A stretch of 64,000 bases of DNA from Paracoccaceae bacterium (GCA_033344815.1 JAWPMR010000001.1:1474136-1538135), one strand, 5' to 3'; positions 7,761 to 17,826 are shown, counted from the first letter of the stretch. Numbers and translations are program-made. The notes: generated by a model from the letters alone, not told the origin.

Positions 7761-9983
7761 TTAATAAAAACTCTGTGGATCAATATCCACAGACAAACGC
7801 AAATCGCCCTTAATAGGCAGCTGCGCCACCCATTTTGAAAGGGCCGCCTGCAAGGGGGCGGATTTTTCCGCTTTGATCAACAATCGGACCCGATGACGTC
7901 CGCGCACACGCGCAATGGGTGCGGGTGCCGGACCAAAAACCTGCGCCCCAATGGCGCGCAGCGGTCCATCCTGACGGGCCAAAAGGTTTCCTGCGTCAAA
8001 GACCGCTGCCACATCCGATCCACTCAAAATAATCCCCGCCATGCGACCATAGGGCGGCACACCAGCGGCCTCACGTTCGCGCGCCTCTGCTGACCAGAAG
8101 CGCTCCTCATCCCCGGCCAGAATGGCGCGAATGACTGGGTGTTCGGGCTGATAAGTTTGCATCAGGGCCGTCCCCGGTTTTTCCGCGCGCCCTGCCCGCC
8201 CCGCAACCTGCCGCATCAGTTGGAACGTGCGCTCAGCCGCGCGCAAATCCGACCCCTGCAAACCGAGATCGGCATCAATCACCCCCACCAGCGTCAATTT
8301 GGGAAAATTGTGCCCTTTTGCTACCAGTTGCGTGCCGATGATCACATCCGCAGCTCCCTCTGCAATCCCAGCGATTTCGGCTTTGAGGGCTCGCGCCGTG
8401 CCATACATGTCCGAACTCAGGGTTGCGATTTTCGCCTCAGGAAACAGGCTGGCGGCTTCTTCGCCTAACCGTTCCACGCCCGGACCCACAGCCGCCAGTT
8501 TTCCCGCCACGTCACAAGAAGGACAGACATCCGGCATGGGTTTGGTTTCACCACATTGATGGCACATGAGTCGTTTCAGGAACCGGTGTTCAACCATACG
8601 CGCATCACAGTGATCGCAGCCGATCTGATGACCACAGGCTCGGCATAATGTAATCGGGGCGTAGCCCCGGCGATTGATGAACAGCAGCGATTGTTCGCCT
8701 TTTTCAAGGCGCGCAGTCACTGCATCCTGCAGCTGTTTGGACACCCAACGATCTGAAGGCAGGCTTTCCGCGCGCATATCAATAGCGCGCATTTCGGGCA
8801 TCACGGCTGGTCCGAAACGGGAGGTCAGTTCGAGCCGTTTATACTTGCCCGCCTGCGCGTTGGCCCAGCTCTCAAGGCTGGGAGTGGCAGAGGCCAAAAC
8901 GACCTGCGCCCCGCAAATCGACGCGCGCAGCACGGCCATGTCGCGCGCATTATAAAGCACGCCCTCCTCTTGTTTGTAAGAGGTGTCATGTTCTTCATCG
9001 ACAACAATCAAGCCAAGGTTCTGGAAAGGTAAAAACAAAGCAGAACGCGCCCCGATCACCAGTTGGGCATCCCCTTGTCCGACCATCCGCCAGATGCGGC
9101 GTCGTTCGGTCATGGTTGCCCCCGAATGCCATTCTGCTGGTTTTGCGCCAAACCGCGCCTGCACCCGCGTCAGGAATTCGGCAGTCAATGCAATCTCTGG
9201 CAGCAACACCAATGCCTGCCGACCAGCGCGCAGCGCCGCCGCGACTGCCTCCAAGTACACTTCTGTTTTGCCCGATCCGGTCACCCCGCGCAAAAGCGTG
9301 GTGCCATAGTGTTCACTGGCAACGGCTTGCGCCAATTGCGCCGCGCCAGCGGCTTGATCAGGCGTCAATTCTTTGCCCGGCAAGGCGGGATCCAGATGCG
9401 CAAAAGGCAAATCGCGCGGGCTGTCTTCTTCGGCGACCGCATTCTGGGCCACCAACCCCTTGACGACCGACGTGCCGACCCCAGCCATTTCCGCCAGTTC
9501 CTTGAGCGTAAATGCCAGATCGCCATAGGCGCTCAACGCCTCAAGCACCTTGCGCCGGGCCGCTGTCATCTTGTCCGGCTCACCCGGCCCCCGCCGGTAA
9601 ATCTTGCGCATAGAGGGCGGATCGCCCAGCCCCGGCGCGCGCGTGGCAAGCCGCAGCATCGCGGGCATCGGCGTCAACGTATAATCCGCTGCACGTTCCA
9701 GAAAACTGCGCATTTCAGTGCGCATTGGAGCCGCCTCCAACACCCGCATGACTGAGCGGATTTTTGACAGATCGTAATCACCCTGCCCCGGCCCCCAGAC
9801 CACACCCAGCACCTTTCGGGGCCCCAAAGGCACCTCGACAAACGCGCCCAAATGACAGCCGCCCTCAGGGGCCCGGTAATCCAGCGCACGCCCCAAAGGC
9901 TGTGTTGTCAACACACCAATCAGGTCACCTTGGTCGTAAAATTGCGGCAGGCTCAACGGGCATGCTCCGGCAGGCAAGGACAT
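7761..9983 (-). CDS. priA: Primosomal replication restart helicase PriA
   Basis: PriA recognises stalled forks and reloads the replisome. The product has the N-terminal DNA-binding domain (around GRALDYRAPEGG), Walker A GVTGSGKTE, DEEH box VVDEEHDTSYKQ, and the PriA zinc module with paired cysteines (CRACGHQIGCDHC, then CHQCGETKPMPDVCPSC). The C-terminal helicase motifs include QVAGRAGRAEKPG. About 740 aa, normal for the family. I take the ATG at 9983 (MSLPAGACP); a TTG at 10028 would add 15 residues. It is divergent from fsa. Confidence 0.95.
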   Translation of the reverse strand: MSLPAGACPLSLPQFYDQGDLIGVLTTQPLGRALDYRAPEGGCHLGAFVEVPLGPRKVLGVVWGPGQGDYDLSKIRSVMRVLEAAPMRTEMRSFLERAADYTLTPMPAMLRLATRAPGLGDPPSMRKIYRRGPGEPDKMTAARRKVLEALSAYGDLAFTLKELAEMAGVGTSVVKGLVAQNAVAEEDSPRDLPFAHLDPALPGKELTPDQAAGAAQLAQAVASEHYGTTLLRGVTGSGKTEVYLEAVAAALRAGRQALVLLPEIALTAEFLTRVQARFGAKPAEWHSGATMTERRRIWRMVGQGDAQLVIGARSALFLPFQNLGLIVVDEEHDTSYKQEEGVLYNARDMAVLRASICGAQVVLASATPSLESWANAQAGKYKRLELTSRFGPAVMPEMRAIDMRAESLPSDRWVSKQLQDAVTARLEKGEQSLLFINRRGYAPITLCRACGHQIGCDHCDARMVEHRFLKRLMCHQCGETKPMPDVCPSCDVAGKLAAVGPGVERLGEEAASLFPEAKIATLSSDMYGTARALKAEIAGIAEGAADVIIGTQLVAKGHNFPKLTLVGVIDADLGLQGSDLRAAERTFQLMRQVAGRAGRAEKPGTALMQTYQPEHPVIRAILAGDEERFWSAEAREREAAGVPPYGRMAGIILSGSDVAAVFDAGNLLARQDGPLRAIGAQVFGPAPAPIARVRGRHRVRLLIKAEKSAPLQAALSKWVAQLPIKGDLRLSVDIDPQSFY

Positions 9984-10077
9984 TTCAGGGTTTAAGCATC
10001 GCAGATCATGCGGTAAAGCCAAGCGCAAGAGACAAACATGTTAGCGTTCACAAGAGACTTCGAAAGGAACTGCACCG

Positions 10078-10731
10078 ATGAAATTCTTTGTCGATACGGC
10101 CGACACACAGGCGATTAGCGAACTTAACGATTTTGGCATGGTCGATGGGGTCACAACGAACCCCTCCCTGATCTTGAAATCGGGGCGCGATATTATTGAA
10201 GTCACAAAAGAAATCTGCGGGATTGTCGAAGGACCTGTCAGTGCCGAAGTCGTGGCACTCGAAGCCGAAGCCATGATCGCCGAGGGGCGCAAGCTGGCGG
10301 AAATCGCCTCCAATATCACGGTGAAACTGCCGTTGACCTGGGACGGATTGAAAGCCTGCAAGGTGCTGTCAGGTGAGGGAAAAATGGTCAACGTGACCTT
10401 GTGCTTTTCCGCCAATCAGGCGCTCTTGGCCGCCAAGGCCGGCGCTACATTCATCAGCCCTTTCATTGGTCGCCTGGATGATATCAACCTGGACGGCATG
10501 GAGCTTATTCAGGACATTCGCACCATCTATGACAATTTTGGATTTGAAACCGAGATCCTCGCCGCTTCCATTCGCTCCGTGAACCATGTGCAGGAAGCCG
10601 CGCTGATCGGGGCTGATGTCATTACGGCACCGCCGGAAGTGATCAAGAAACTGGCCACACATCCCCTGACCGACAAAGGTCTGGAACAATTCATGGCTGA
10701 TTGGGCCAAGACAGGTCAGAAAATTATCTGA
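10078..10731 (+). CDS. fsa: Fructose-6-phosphate aldolase / TalC-type transaldolase
   Basis: A 217-residue class I aldolase of the small transaldolase (MipB/TalC/FsaA) subfamily, acting in the cytoplasm on sugar phosphates of the pentose-phosphate pathway. The Schiff-base lysine is K83 in NITVKLPLT. Other family marks are [10 protein letters not shown] at the N-terminus, DGVTTNPSL, and [20 protein letters not shown]. The ribosome-binding site AAAGGAAC lies upstream of the ATG. Subfamily members may be true transaldolases or FSA-type aldolases, and sequence alone does not decide which. It stands divergent from priA. Confidence 0.92.
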   Translation: MKFFVDTADTQAISELNDFGMVDGVTTNPSLILKSGRDIIEVTKEICGIVEGPVSAEVVALEAEAMIAEGRKLAEIASNITVKLPLTWDGLKACKVLSGEGKMVNVTLCFSANQALLAAKAGATFISPFIGRLDDINLDGMELIQDIRTIYDNFGFETEILAASIRSVNHVQEAALIGADVITAPPEVIKKLATHPLTDKGLEQFMADWAKTGQKII

Positions 10732-10885
10732 CACCGCCAGGCGATGTGCTAATTGCGGCCGGCGTCGACGCGACGCTGGCACCCATCCGCAACACCTTTA
10801 CTGCTCTTGACTGTTCCTACGCATTTCCATGCAGATTTTGAACGTGATTTGTGTTAACCACGTCGCAAAACAAAAGAGCATAAAA

Positions 10886-11593
10886 ATGAGCAGCACACCA
10901 AAAATCGATAACGCCCTGCGAGAGGCGATACTTTCGCAACCCGATGTGATCCTTGAGGATTCCGACGTGATGAGAGCTCTGGTCGCGGCCAATGAACGCT
11001 CCATGGGCGCTAATGTCGTAGACTTGCGCGGTATTGCCATGGATCGCATGGAGGGCCGTCTGGATCGTCTGGAAAACACCCATCGTTCCGTCATTGCCGC
11101 CGCTTACGAGAACCTTGCTGGCACCAATCAGGTGCATCGCGCCATCCTGAGTCTGGTGGATTGCGCTACGCTGGAAGATCTGCTGCGATGTCTGGACACG
11201 GACATCAAAGACACTCTGCGCCTTGATGCGATTAAACTGGTGGCCGAGGTGGATGAAAATGAGGACGACGCAGTCCCGAGCCATCCTTATGAAGATTTGG
11301 CCATAGCAAAAGCGGGATTTGTCGATGACTATCTCGCCCAAAGCCGACAGGGGACAGCGCGCATTGTCACTCTCAGGCACCCGCCTGCTGCAACGGCATT
11401 TTTCTACGGCGAGACCGCCAGTCAGATAAAATCCGAAGCCTGTCTGGTGCTTGACTTTGGGCCCGACAGATTGCCCGGCTTGTTGGTCATGGGATCACAG
11501 GATCCTGACATGTTTGCCCCGCAACAAGGCAGCGACCTTCTGGTCTTTTTCGCAGGCGTATTTGAACGGGTCATACGTCGCTTTTTGACATGA
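10886..11593 (+). CDS. DUF484 family protein
   Basis: A 235-residue DUF484 protein, a GAF-like fold of unknown function commonly found directly upstream of xerC in proteobacteria. The N-terminal helix region (ALREAILSQPDVILEDSDVMRAL) is followed by a predicted GAF-like sensor domain ending in DLLVFFAGVFERVIRRFL. The start at 10886 (MSSTPKID) removes 19 codons of an upstream extension lacking a ribosome-binding site. Its stop overlaps the xerC ATG by 4 bases (ATGA). The 154 bases between fsa and this gene show no terminator hairpin. Confidence 0.85.
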   Translation: MSSTPKIDNALREAILSQPDVILEDSDVMRALVAANERSMGANVVDLRGIAMDRMEGRLDRLENTHRSVIAAAYENLAGTNQVHRAILSLVDCATLEDLLRCLDTDIKDTLRLDAIKLVAEVDENEDDAVPSHPYEDLAIAKAGFVDDYLAQSRQGTARIVTLRHPPAATAFFYGETASQIKSEACLVLDFGPDRLPGLLVMGSQDPDMFAPQQGSDLLVFFAGVFERVIRRFLT

Positions 11594-12510
11594 GCCTGAT
11601 CAGCCCGGCTGCGCGTGACGCCCTTGCAACCTGGATCAGTCACCAGCGGGCGCTCAAAGGCGCAGCAGAAAACACGGTTATTGCCTATCAGGGTGATGTG
11701 ACCGAGTTTCTGGCGTTCATGACCGAGTACAAGGCGGATCGCCAGGGCCTCGCGGCTTTGGCGCGCATTTCCATCACTGACATGCGTGCATGGATGGCAC
11801 AGGCACGTGGCACTGGCATGGAATCTCGTTCACTTGCCCGCAAACTGTCAGCTGTGAAGTCTTTTTATCGCTGGTTGGCGGAACGCGAGGGTTTTGAACC
11901 CACTGCGGTTCTGTCCGTTCGCGCCCCGAAGTTTCAGAAGAAACTACCACGCCCGCTGGCGGAAGACGCTGCGCGTAGCCTCATTGATGCCATTGAGATG
12001 CAGTCCGAAAAACCTTGGGTCGCCTTGCGCGATGTTGCCGTTGTTACTGTGCTTTGGGGTTGTGGGTTGCGGATTTCGGAAGCCCTCGGCCTCACCGGCG
12101 CCGATGCGCCCTTGCCCGATGTGCTGCGCATCACTGGCAAAGGCGGAAAAGAGCGCGTGGTCCCGGTTGTACCTGCCGCACGCAAGGCAGTAGATGCCTA
12201 TGTGCGCGCCTGCCCTCATTCTTTGGAAGCCAATAGTCCACTTTTTCGCGCCATACGCGGAGGCGCAGTGGGTCCGGGTCCGATCCAGAAAGTCATGGCG
12301 CGCGCGCGCATGCAACTCGGTCTGCCATCCAGCGCGACGCCACATGCGATGCGGCACAGTTTTGCAACGCATCTGCTTGATGCAGGCGGCGATTTACGTG
12401 CGATACAGGAACTACTGGGTCACGCGTCTCTCTCTACCACCCAAGCTTACACCGCCGTTGATACCGCACGCCTGATGGAGGTTTACGCGCGTGCGCATCC
12501 CAAGGCCTGA
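11590..12510 (+). CDS. xerC: Tyrosine recombinase XerC
   Basis: XerC acts with XerD at dif to resolve chromosome dimers. The 306-residue protein has the N-terminal SAM-like core-binding domain (TWISHQRALKGAAENTVIAY) and the catalytic domain. The tyrosine-recombinase residues are visible: Arg in GCGLRISEALGL, Lys in ITGKGGKERVVP, HxxR in HAMRHSFATHLL, His in LLGHASLSTTQ and the nucleophile Tyr in TTQAYTAVD. It is coupled to DUF484. It is a housekeeping copy, not an integron integrase, since it has none of the integrase-specific insert. The decaying gene island starts right at its 3' end. Confidence 0.95.
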   Translation: MSLISPAARDALATWISHQRALKGAAENTVIAYQGDVTEFLAFMTEYKADRQGLAALARISITDMRAWMAQARGTGMESRSLARKLSAVKSFYRWLAEREGFEPTAVLSVRAPKFQKKLPRPLAEDAARSLIDAIEMQSEKPWVALRDVAVVTVLWGCGLRISEALGLTGADAPLPDVLRITGKGGKERVVPVVPAARKAVDAYVRACPHSLEANSPLFRAIRGGAVGPGPIQKVMARARMQLGLPSSATPHAMRHSFATHLLDAGGDLRAIQELLGHASLSTTQAYTAVDTARLMEVYARAHPKA

Positions 12511-12839
12511 AAGGCTTCAATGCTTTGCATGTAGGCGACGAACTGAAAGCCTATGACCACCCAACCGCAAAAGCCAAAGAGTAGCGCGGCCATGGTAAGC
12601 CCAGGCATCCGCAAAAAATCTCCAATCAGATGCCCTTCTTGGCTCTGTCCGTCGTTAAGTATTTTGGCCCGATAAGAGCTGACGTTGGACAGCTTGCATA
12701 TGCCAATAAGCGCATAAAAGACGGGAAGTGCAAAAGAGAAATCATTCGTTACGTAAAGCGCTACATCGTCCGTGAAATCTACTGCTAACTCTGCCCGTCG
12801 AAACCAGTACAGATCGCCATTTGACGAATATGGGAGCTT
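12483..12839 (-). pseudogene. Membrane-protein remnant lacking a start codon
   Basis: On the minus strand an unbroken frame of 118 codons runs from just after a TAG (12840-12842) to a TAA at 12483, overlapping the xerC 3' end by 28 bases. It reads like real protein: LYWFRRAELAVDFTDDVALY, a hydrophobic segment FSFALPVFYALIGICKL, a polar stretch, then a second hydrophobic segment LTMAALLFGFCGWVVIGFQF. No ATG, GTG or TTG lies in its first part; the first usable one would leave only about 40 residues. I read it as a gene whose 5' end has been lost, probably at the left border of the decayed island. Family not recognised. Confidence 0.5.
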
Positions 12840-13033
12840 CTATGCGGCGGTTTTACGTCAGGCCCAATAGACCGCTAGACTGTCGTCTTTAGCGCTCCTG
12901 ATTTTTTAAAATCCATCAAAGCTGAATTGATCTGGCAGCAATTATTGTAAACACGACGATAGGCTGAGATAGTCCTCTTTCCCTCTCCTCGTTTGCAAGA
13001 AAACGACTGCCGGTCGACGGAATACAACAATGA

Positions 13034-15860
13034 TTTCTACAAATCCGCGACGCCGCCACTCAGCATTGCTTTGGAAAAGCCCTGTCGCTTTCGACTGCGG
13101 AAGGCTGGTTTGAGAGCCTGGCCAACGTTGGCACTGCCACCAACATCGCCTATTTCCTTTCCGACGGCTTCGGCAGCGGCGCCAGTCCTTCTTTGCAAAC
13201 CGTTGCGGAAGGCACGTTGTCCGAAGCGACAGTAGACGTGCGCGCCTTTGGACTTGGTTCCGGTGCGGACCTGAGCTCGCTGAATACAATCGACAGCGGC
13301 AACGCGGTTCAGTTGTTCAATCCCGCAGATTTGACAGATGCGTTTTCTGTGTCCGGCATTAATCGCGACATCATCAACCAGATCGAAGTGAAACTCGATA
13401 GTGCGCTCGTCGAGACAATAGCTCCGGTTGCATTGGTCGACGGCGCGCTTGGCCTTGCTTATGACGGCAGCATTGATGGCCTTGACCGTTCGATAAATGC
13501 AAATAATGTCGTCACATTCGATGTCATCTTTAACGACGGGACACCGACCGCCGCCATCCAGAGCCGAATTACCACCGGGCAGACCGAGCTGCGGCAGGCC
13601 TAGGCGGATGGAACCCAGGAGTATGTCTCCCTGAGCGTCGTCGCGACGAACTATGTCATCCAGGGAACGGCGGAAATCGTTTCGGGCAACGAACTCGACA
13701 ACGAGATCATCGTCACCAGCGGAACTCACACCTTGCAAGGCTTCGGCGGCGATGATCGCTTCGTCATGCGGGGGGGCACGGCGGCCATCGACGGCGGTGT
13801 CGGCGTCGACACAGTAGTCTACGAAAAAACCGTGGCCGAGGCCGGCGGCATTAGCCAGACCGGCGGTGTCATCACTGTGGGCACAGGTGACACGCTGACG
13901 AATGTCGAATTTACAGAGTTCATGGACCAGCGGCTTGAACTTGGGAGCCTTACAATAATCCCGACCCTGTTGATTGATAACGACAACATCACGATCTCTG
14001 AAAGCGCCGAGGGCACCATGATGGCCGAGCTGACGGTCAGGCTTTCCTCGGCAGCGACTGAAAGTGTGATGGTGGATTTCGCGACGATGGACGGGTCTGC
14101 CACAGCTGGCGCAGACTACGTGACGAACTCCGGCCAGGTCACCTTCCTCGCAGGTGAAGTCATCAAGACAGCCTCGGTCGAAATATTGGATGACCAGCTG
14201 GTAGAAGGGCCCGAAGGATTCGTCATCGACTTGAGCGTCTCCGATGTTCCGGCAACCTTCCAGGCCGGAGCAACTAGCGCGACCGCTTCGGTGGAGATTT
14301 CCGACAACGACACTTCTTTCGAAGTCCTCCTCGTGAATGATGATCCACGCACGGGCGAAGGCACCGGTGGAACCAACGACTTCGCCATCACGGTACGCCG
14401 GGACGGCGACCTCAGCCAATCCGCGCGCGTGGGTTTTACGGTGACTGCCGGCACAGCTACCGCGTCGGGCTTCGTTAGCGGTTTGCCGTCGGGAAGTGTG
14501 ACGTTTGCCGCCGGCGAAGACGAGGCAAACATACTGTTGCCAATTCTGACGGATGCAATAGTCGAGAGCGATGAAAGCTTTACGATCAATATTGATTTGG
14601 CCGAAGGCAATGGACTTCTTAATGAGACGATCGTGTTTACGATCTTGAACGACGACGAGAGCGCGTCAGTTGATATTGTTGGAACAGAATTTGCGGATTT
14701 TCTCCAAGGAAAGCCCGGTGCCAATACAATCCGCGGCCTCGCCGGGAATGATCGCATTCTTGTTTTTGGTGGAACTGGGGACGATACTTTAAACGGTGGC
14801 GACGGAAACGACACGAAAAATTCGGGTGATGGAGGTGACAAAGTCTACGCCGAAGCGGAGAATGACGTTCTCATCATCGGCGACGGGAATGACTTCCTCA
14901 AGGGCGGTGTCGGAAACGACGTATTTTTTAGGAGGTGAAGGCGACGATATTCTAAGTGGAGAAACAGGCATTGATACGATTGAGGGTGGCGACGGTGACG
15001 ATGTCGCCCGAGGCGGCGATGACGACGATTTCCTCTCAGGTGGTTCTGGCAATGACACGCTGGATGGCAACCTTGGAGACGACATGATCGATGGTGGTCT
15101 TGGAAACGACGCATTAATTGGTGCGAGCGGCGACAATTTGATTTTTGGACGCGAAGGAGACGACGCTATCCGGAGCGGGGGTGGCGATGACGTCCTGTAT
15201 GGGGGTGAAGGAAACGATCGTATGCTCGGGTCCGCCAACAACGACACGCTCTATGGCGGGATAGGAAATGATATTCTCGACGGAAACACCCAAGCGGATG
15301 AACTCTTTGGCAATCAAGGCAACGACATTTTGCGCGGCGGTGACGGATTTGACGTCCTGTGGGGCGACAACGATGATGACATTCTGGTTGGCGGCAACGG
15401 CAATGACATACTGGAGGGCGGAAAGGGCATCGATATTCTGCGTGGAAACACCCAGAACGACACTTTCCGCTTCCAATTTGCGTCACATTCGAAATTCGAT
15501 GGTTCGGACCTTATCGACGGTATCGAAGGCGTGGGCGTCGCGGGAGGAGATATCATTGACGTCTCCGGCATCAACGCCGATTTGACGAGCGCTGAAAACT
15601 CCGAGTTCACCTTCCCCGGGCTTCAAACCAGAGCTGCCGAGCCCTGCTTTGGTGCAGGTGCGCTTTGGCTTGAAAATGACGGTGCTCAAACGAGGGTCTA
15701 CGGCAATATTGACAATGATAATTTGATCGAGCTGGCAATACGCATCAAAGATGGGGTCACCATTGCGGCAAGCGATTACCTTGCGAGCGACTTTATTTTG
15801 CAAATTGGGTTTTGGTGGCTATTTTGCATTGCGTGTGAAAACCAGCGGAATTGTCGGTAG
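13034..15860 (+). pseudogene. Broken VWA / Calx-beta / RTX calcium-binding adhesin gene
   Basis: Three pieces of one large secreted protein lie end to end. Piece 1 (13034-13603) has no start and opens inside a von Willebrand A domain (NIAYFLSDGFG, then VDVRAFGLGSGADL). An in-frame TAG at 13601 ends it. Piece 2 (13604-14938) continues in the same frame with two Calx-beta domains (about 13960-14310 and 14320-14660) and the first RTX nonapeptides. It ends at a frameshift in a run of six T (14924-14929). Piece 3, in the next frame to 15860, holds about a dozen GGxGxDxLx repeats and a typical C-terminal block ending ASDYLASDFIL, where a type I secretion signal would lie. Five lesions or borders make a working product unlikely unless the TAG and T-run are sequencing errors. 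Confidence 0.85.
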
Positions 15861-16355
15861 TGCCATCTTCGGCGAGCCTTCGATCAGAGCGGTCAGCTGA
15901 TTGAGTTCGGTTTGACCGCGCAACGGAACGCCATTGCTGCAAGGGCTTTGATGCGCCAGGCAAGCGGTCCCTGGCGCTGCTCCCAACCGATGACGAGCGT
16001 TGCGTACAAGGCGCATAGATACTCCGAGTTGATGGAGGTGATGAACGACAGAAACGAACCGGATCATCGAATTCGGCACGTCGGCCGAAAGCATCTTAAC
16101 AACGGGATCAAAGTGCATCACGCTGTTCTGAAACAGCTTTTATTTTCAAAACGCGGCTTTCGAAAAAATACTGCAGTCCAGAGCCCATTAAAAAGCATCG
16201 AACCTAATGCGCAATCAAGAAAGGCCCTTTTGGGAACAAAGAACACGTCATTCAAAACGAGATCGCCTTCGTTGCAGATCTATGAAAAACGGCCAGGCAG
16301 CGCAACGGAGCTGCCAACAATCGTCCAAGACAAGCAAAATCGCAACAGAGCTTGG
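15861..16355. other. No gene recognised between the two pseudogenes
   Basis: Both strands were read. Short open frames exist, up to 160 codons on the plus strand and 100 on the minus, but none resembles a protein family, none has a good ribosome-binding site, and base composition drops to AT-rich between 16135 and 16390. No terminal inverted repeats, target duplications or transposase motifs were seen. It may be further decayed coding DNA. Confidence 0.4.
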
Positions 16356-17083
16356 TCAACAGCAAAAAGAAGCCTGCTCCTCTTCGAATAAGGCGAAGAT
16401 CCCGTTATCGTACAGACTAAACCTGTCGGCGGTTACCGCCCAGGCATCGCTGTCATCAAAAAGCCTTTGGGTTTCCGGGTCGTGTGAGGTCTCTTTCTGG
16501 AAGATGACCCGTACTTCGGTTTCGTGAACCGAGACCCACTGACCTTTCGCCCGGCTGGATGCGTTCATTGACGTGGTTTGAAACAGCATTCCCGCAGGAT
16601 CGAAAGCTCGTGCACCATATTCAATAGAGAAGGTCTCGTGCGTGTCGGACTGAATGCCGTCACCCGTGCGCCCGGCGAAAGAGCCGAGGTGGCCTGAGCC
16701 GAGAATGATGAAGTGGAAACCGAATTCGCGTTCATCCGATGCTGCATAAAGATCGTTGGTCGGCGTGTGGTCGGCGAGACCGTTGCAATGACAGGGGCCA
16801 GAAAGGACCTTTCGTCTTACTGAAAGAGGAAATCCGACCGATCCGTGGTCACGTCGTCAATCCGCGTAACAACCGGATCGCTTCCGGCATGAGAGGCCAC
16901 CTGGCCAAAGACCGCCTGGCCTGTAACAAACGAAACGTCAAAGGCCCGACCGGTCCGCAGCGCATTGGAGCTAAGCGCATTGGCCTTGATCAACAGCCCG
17001 TTGTCGCAAATGACACCTTTTTCCTTTTGCATCCCTTGCTGGCTTGCGGCAAACACGCGGTATGACACTTCGATTGAGCGCAC
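16356..17083 (-). pseudogene. Unrecognised gene remnant with stop and frameshift
   Basis: Two protein-like stretches in different minus frames appear to belong together. The first (17083 to about 16818) includes KEKGVICDNGLLIKANAL and VASHAGSDPVVTRIDDVT, ending SDFLFQ at a TAA. The same frame continues past the TAA with DERSFLAPVIATVSPTTRRP. Near 16745 the sense moves to another frame: ASDEREFGFHFIILGSGHLG, then GDGIQSDTHETFSIEYGA and WVSVHETEVRVIFQKETSHD, ending at 16356. The 5' end runs into the pcs start with no credible start codon. I cannot name the family. The pattern of an internal stop, a frameshift and a missing start indicates decay. Confidence 0.45.
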
Positions 17084-17760
17084 TCTTTGTGCATCTTTTC
17101 ACCGCCACAGGTGCAGTTTTTGCGATGTTGGCAATGCTCGCGGCCGTGGATGCCAAATGGGACTTGATGTTCCTTTGGCTGGTTGTGGCTTTCTTCGTGG
17201 ATGGGATAGATGGCCCGTTGGCGCGCCACTACAACGTGAAGGAAAACGCAGCCGAATTTGATGGCGTGTTGCTGGACCTCATCATCGACTATCTGACCTA
17301 TGTCTTTATTCCTGCTTTTGCGCTGTTCAAATCCGGACTTATGGACGGGTGGACAGGATGGTTTGCCATTATTGTCATCACTTTTACTTCCGCACTTTAC
17401 TTTGCAGATACCCGAATGAAAACAAAGGATAACTCCTTCTCTGGGTTTCCCGGTTGCTGGAACATGCTTGTTTTGGTGATCTTCGCATTGGAACCGAATT
17501 TTTGGGTGTCCATGACGCTGGTGACGGTGCTTGCGGTTGCCATGTTTTTTCCGTTGAAATTCGTACACCCGGTTCGCACACGACGCTGGCGCCGCGTGAC
17601 CCTGCCGATGGCGATCGGCTGGACGTTCTTTGCGGGCTGGGCCGCCTGGGTCGATTTTCACCCTCAAAGCTGGGCGCATTGGGGGCTGGTCTCCACGTCG
17701 GTCTACCTTGTCTTTGCCGGGATAGCCCAACAACTCATTCCGAGCCAAAAAGAATATTAA
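17062..17760 (+). CDS. pcs: Phosphatidylcholine synthase (CDP-alcohol phosphatidyltransferase)
   Basis: An integral inner-membrane enzyme that condenses CDP-diacylglycerol with choline to give phosphatidylcholine, the one-step route of many alphaproteobacteria. The CDP-alcohol phosphotransferase signature is clear: DGPLAR, then G-x3-D-x3-D within EFDGVLLDLIIDY. About 8 hydrophobic helices and 232 residues fit Pcs. I use the ATG at 17062 (MTLRLSALFVHLF); a TTG six codons upstream is possible. The upstream DNA is pseudogene debris, so its promoter may have been rebuilt or lies within that debris. It is convergent with ogt. Confidence 0.88.
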   Translation: MTLRLSALFVHLFTATGAVFAMLAMLAAVDAKWDLMFLWLVVAFFVDGIDGPLARHYNVKENAAEFDGVLLDLIIDYLTYVFIPAFALFKSGLMDGWTGWFAIIVITFTSALYFADTRMKTKDNSFSGFPGCWNMLVLVIFALEPNFWVSMTLVTVLAVAMFFPLKFVHPVRTRRWRRVTLPMAIGWTFFAGWAAWVDFHPQSWAHWGLVSTSVYLVFAGIAQQLIPSQKEY

Positions 17761-17772
17761 AACGCAGCGCAA

Positions 17773-17795
17773 GGTGGCCTGAAAGCCCACCCTAC
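17773..17795 (+). repeat. Downstream palindromic element, copy 1
   Basis: A 23-base element GGTGGCCTGAAAG plus CCCACCCTAC beginning 12 bases after the pcs stop, in the sense direction of pcs. Together with copy 2 (17827-17849, its exact reverse complement) it could form a 23-bp stem with a 31-base loop across the pcs-ogt convergence point. Similar elements occur at 21851, 27310 and 30572. Confidence 0.85.
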
Positions 17796-17826
17796 GCCGT
17801 GTTTCTAGACGCATTGATGGGGTCGG

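Noticed and set aside
13037-14419. 460-codon open frame on the minus strand opposite the RTX gene
   Set aside because: Exact antisense of the Calx-beta coding text; the plus strand shows recognisable domains, and long antisense frames arise easily opposite such GC-biased codons.
14700-15470. Regular short repeats resembling a CRISPR or satellite array
   Set aside because: The period is 27 bases (nine codons) and follows the RTX GGxGxDxLx protein repeat, with no spacer/repeat architecture.
15819-16121. 100-codon minus-strand frame at the right end of the RTX pseudogene
   Set aside because: His/Leu/Arg-rich text without family resemblance; I looked for a transposase fragment and found no catalytic motif.
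11590-17061. Integron or XerC-linked cassette array
   Set aside because: XerC lacks the integron-integrase insert, and no attC-like site or cassette array is seen; the debris consists of large gene fragments.
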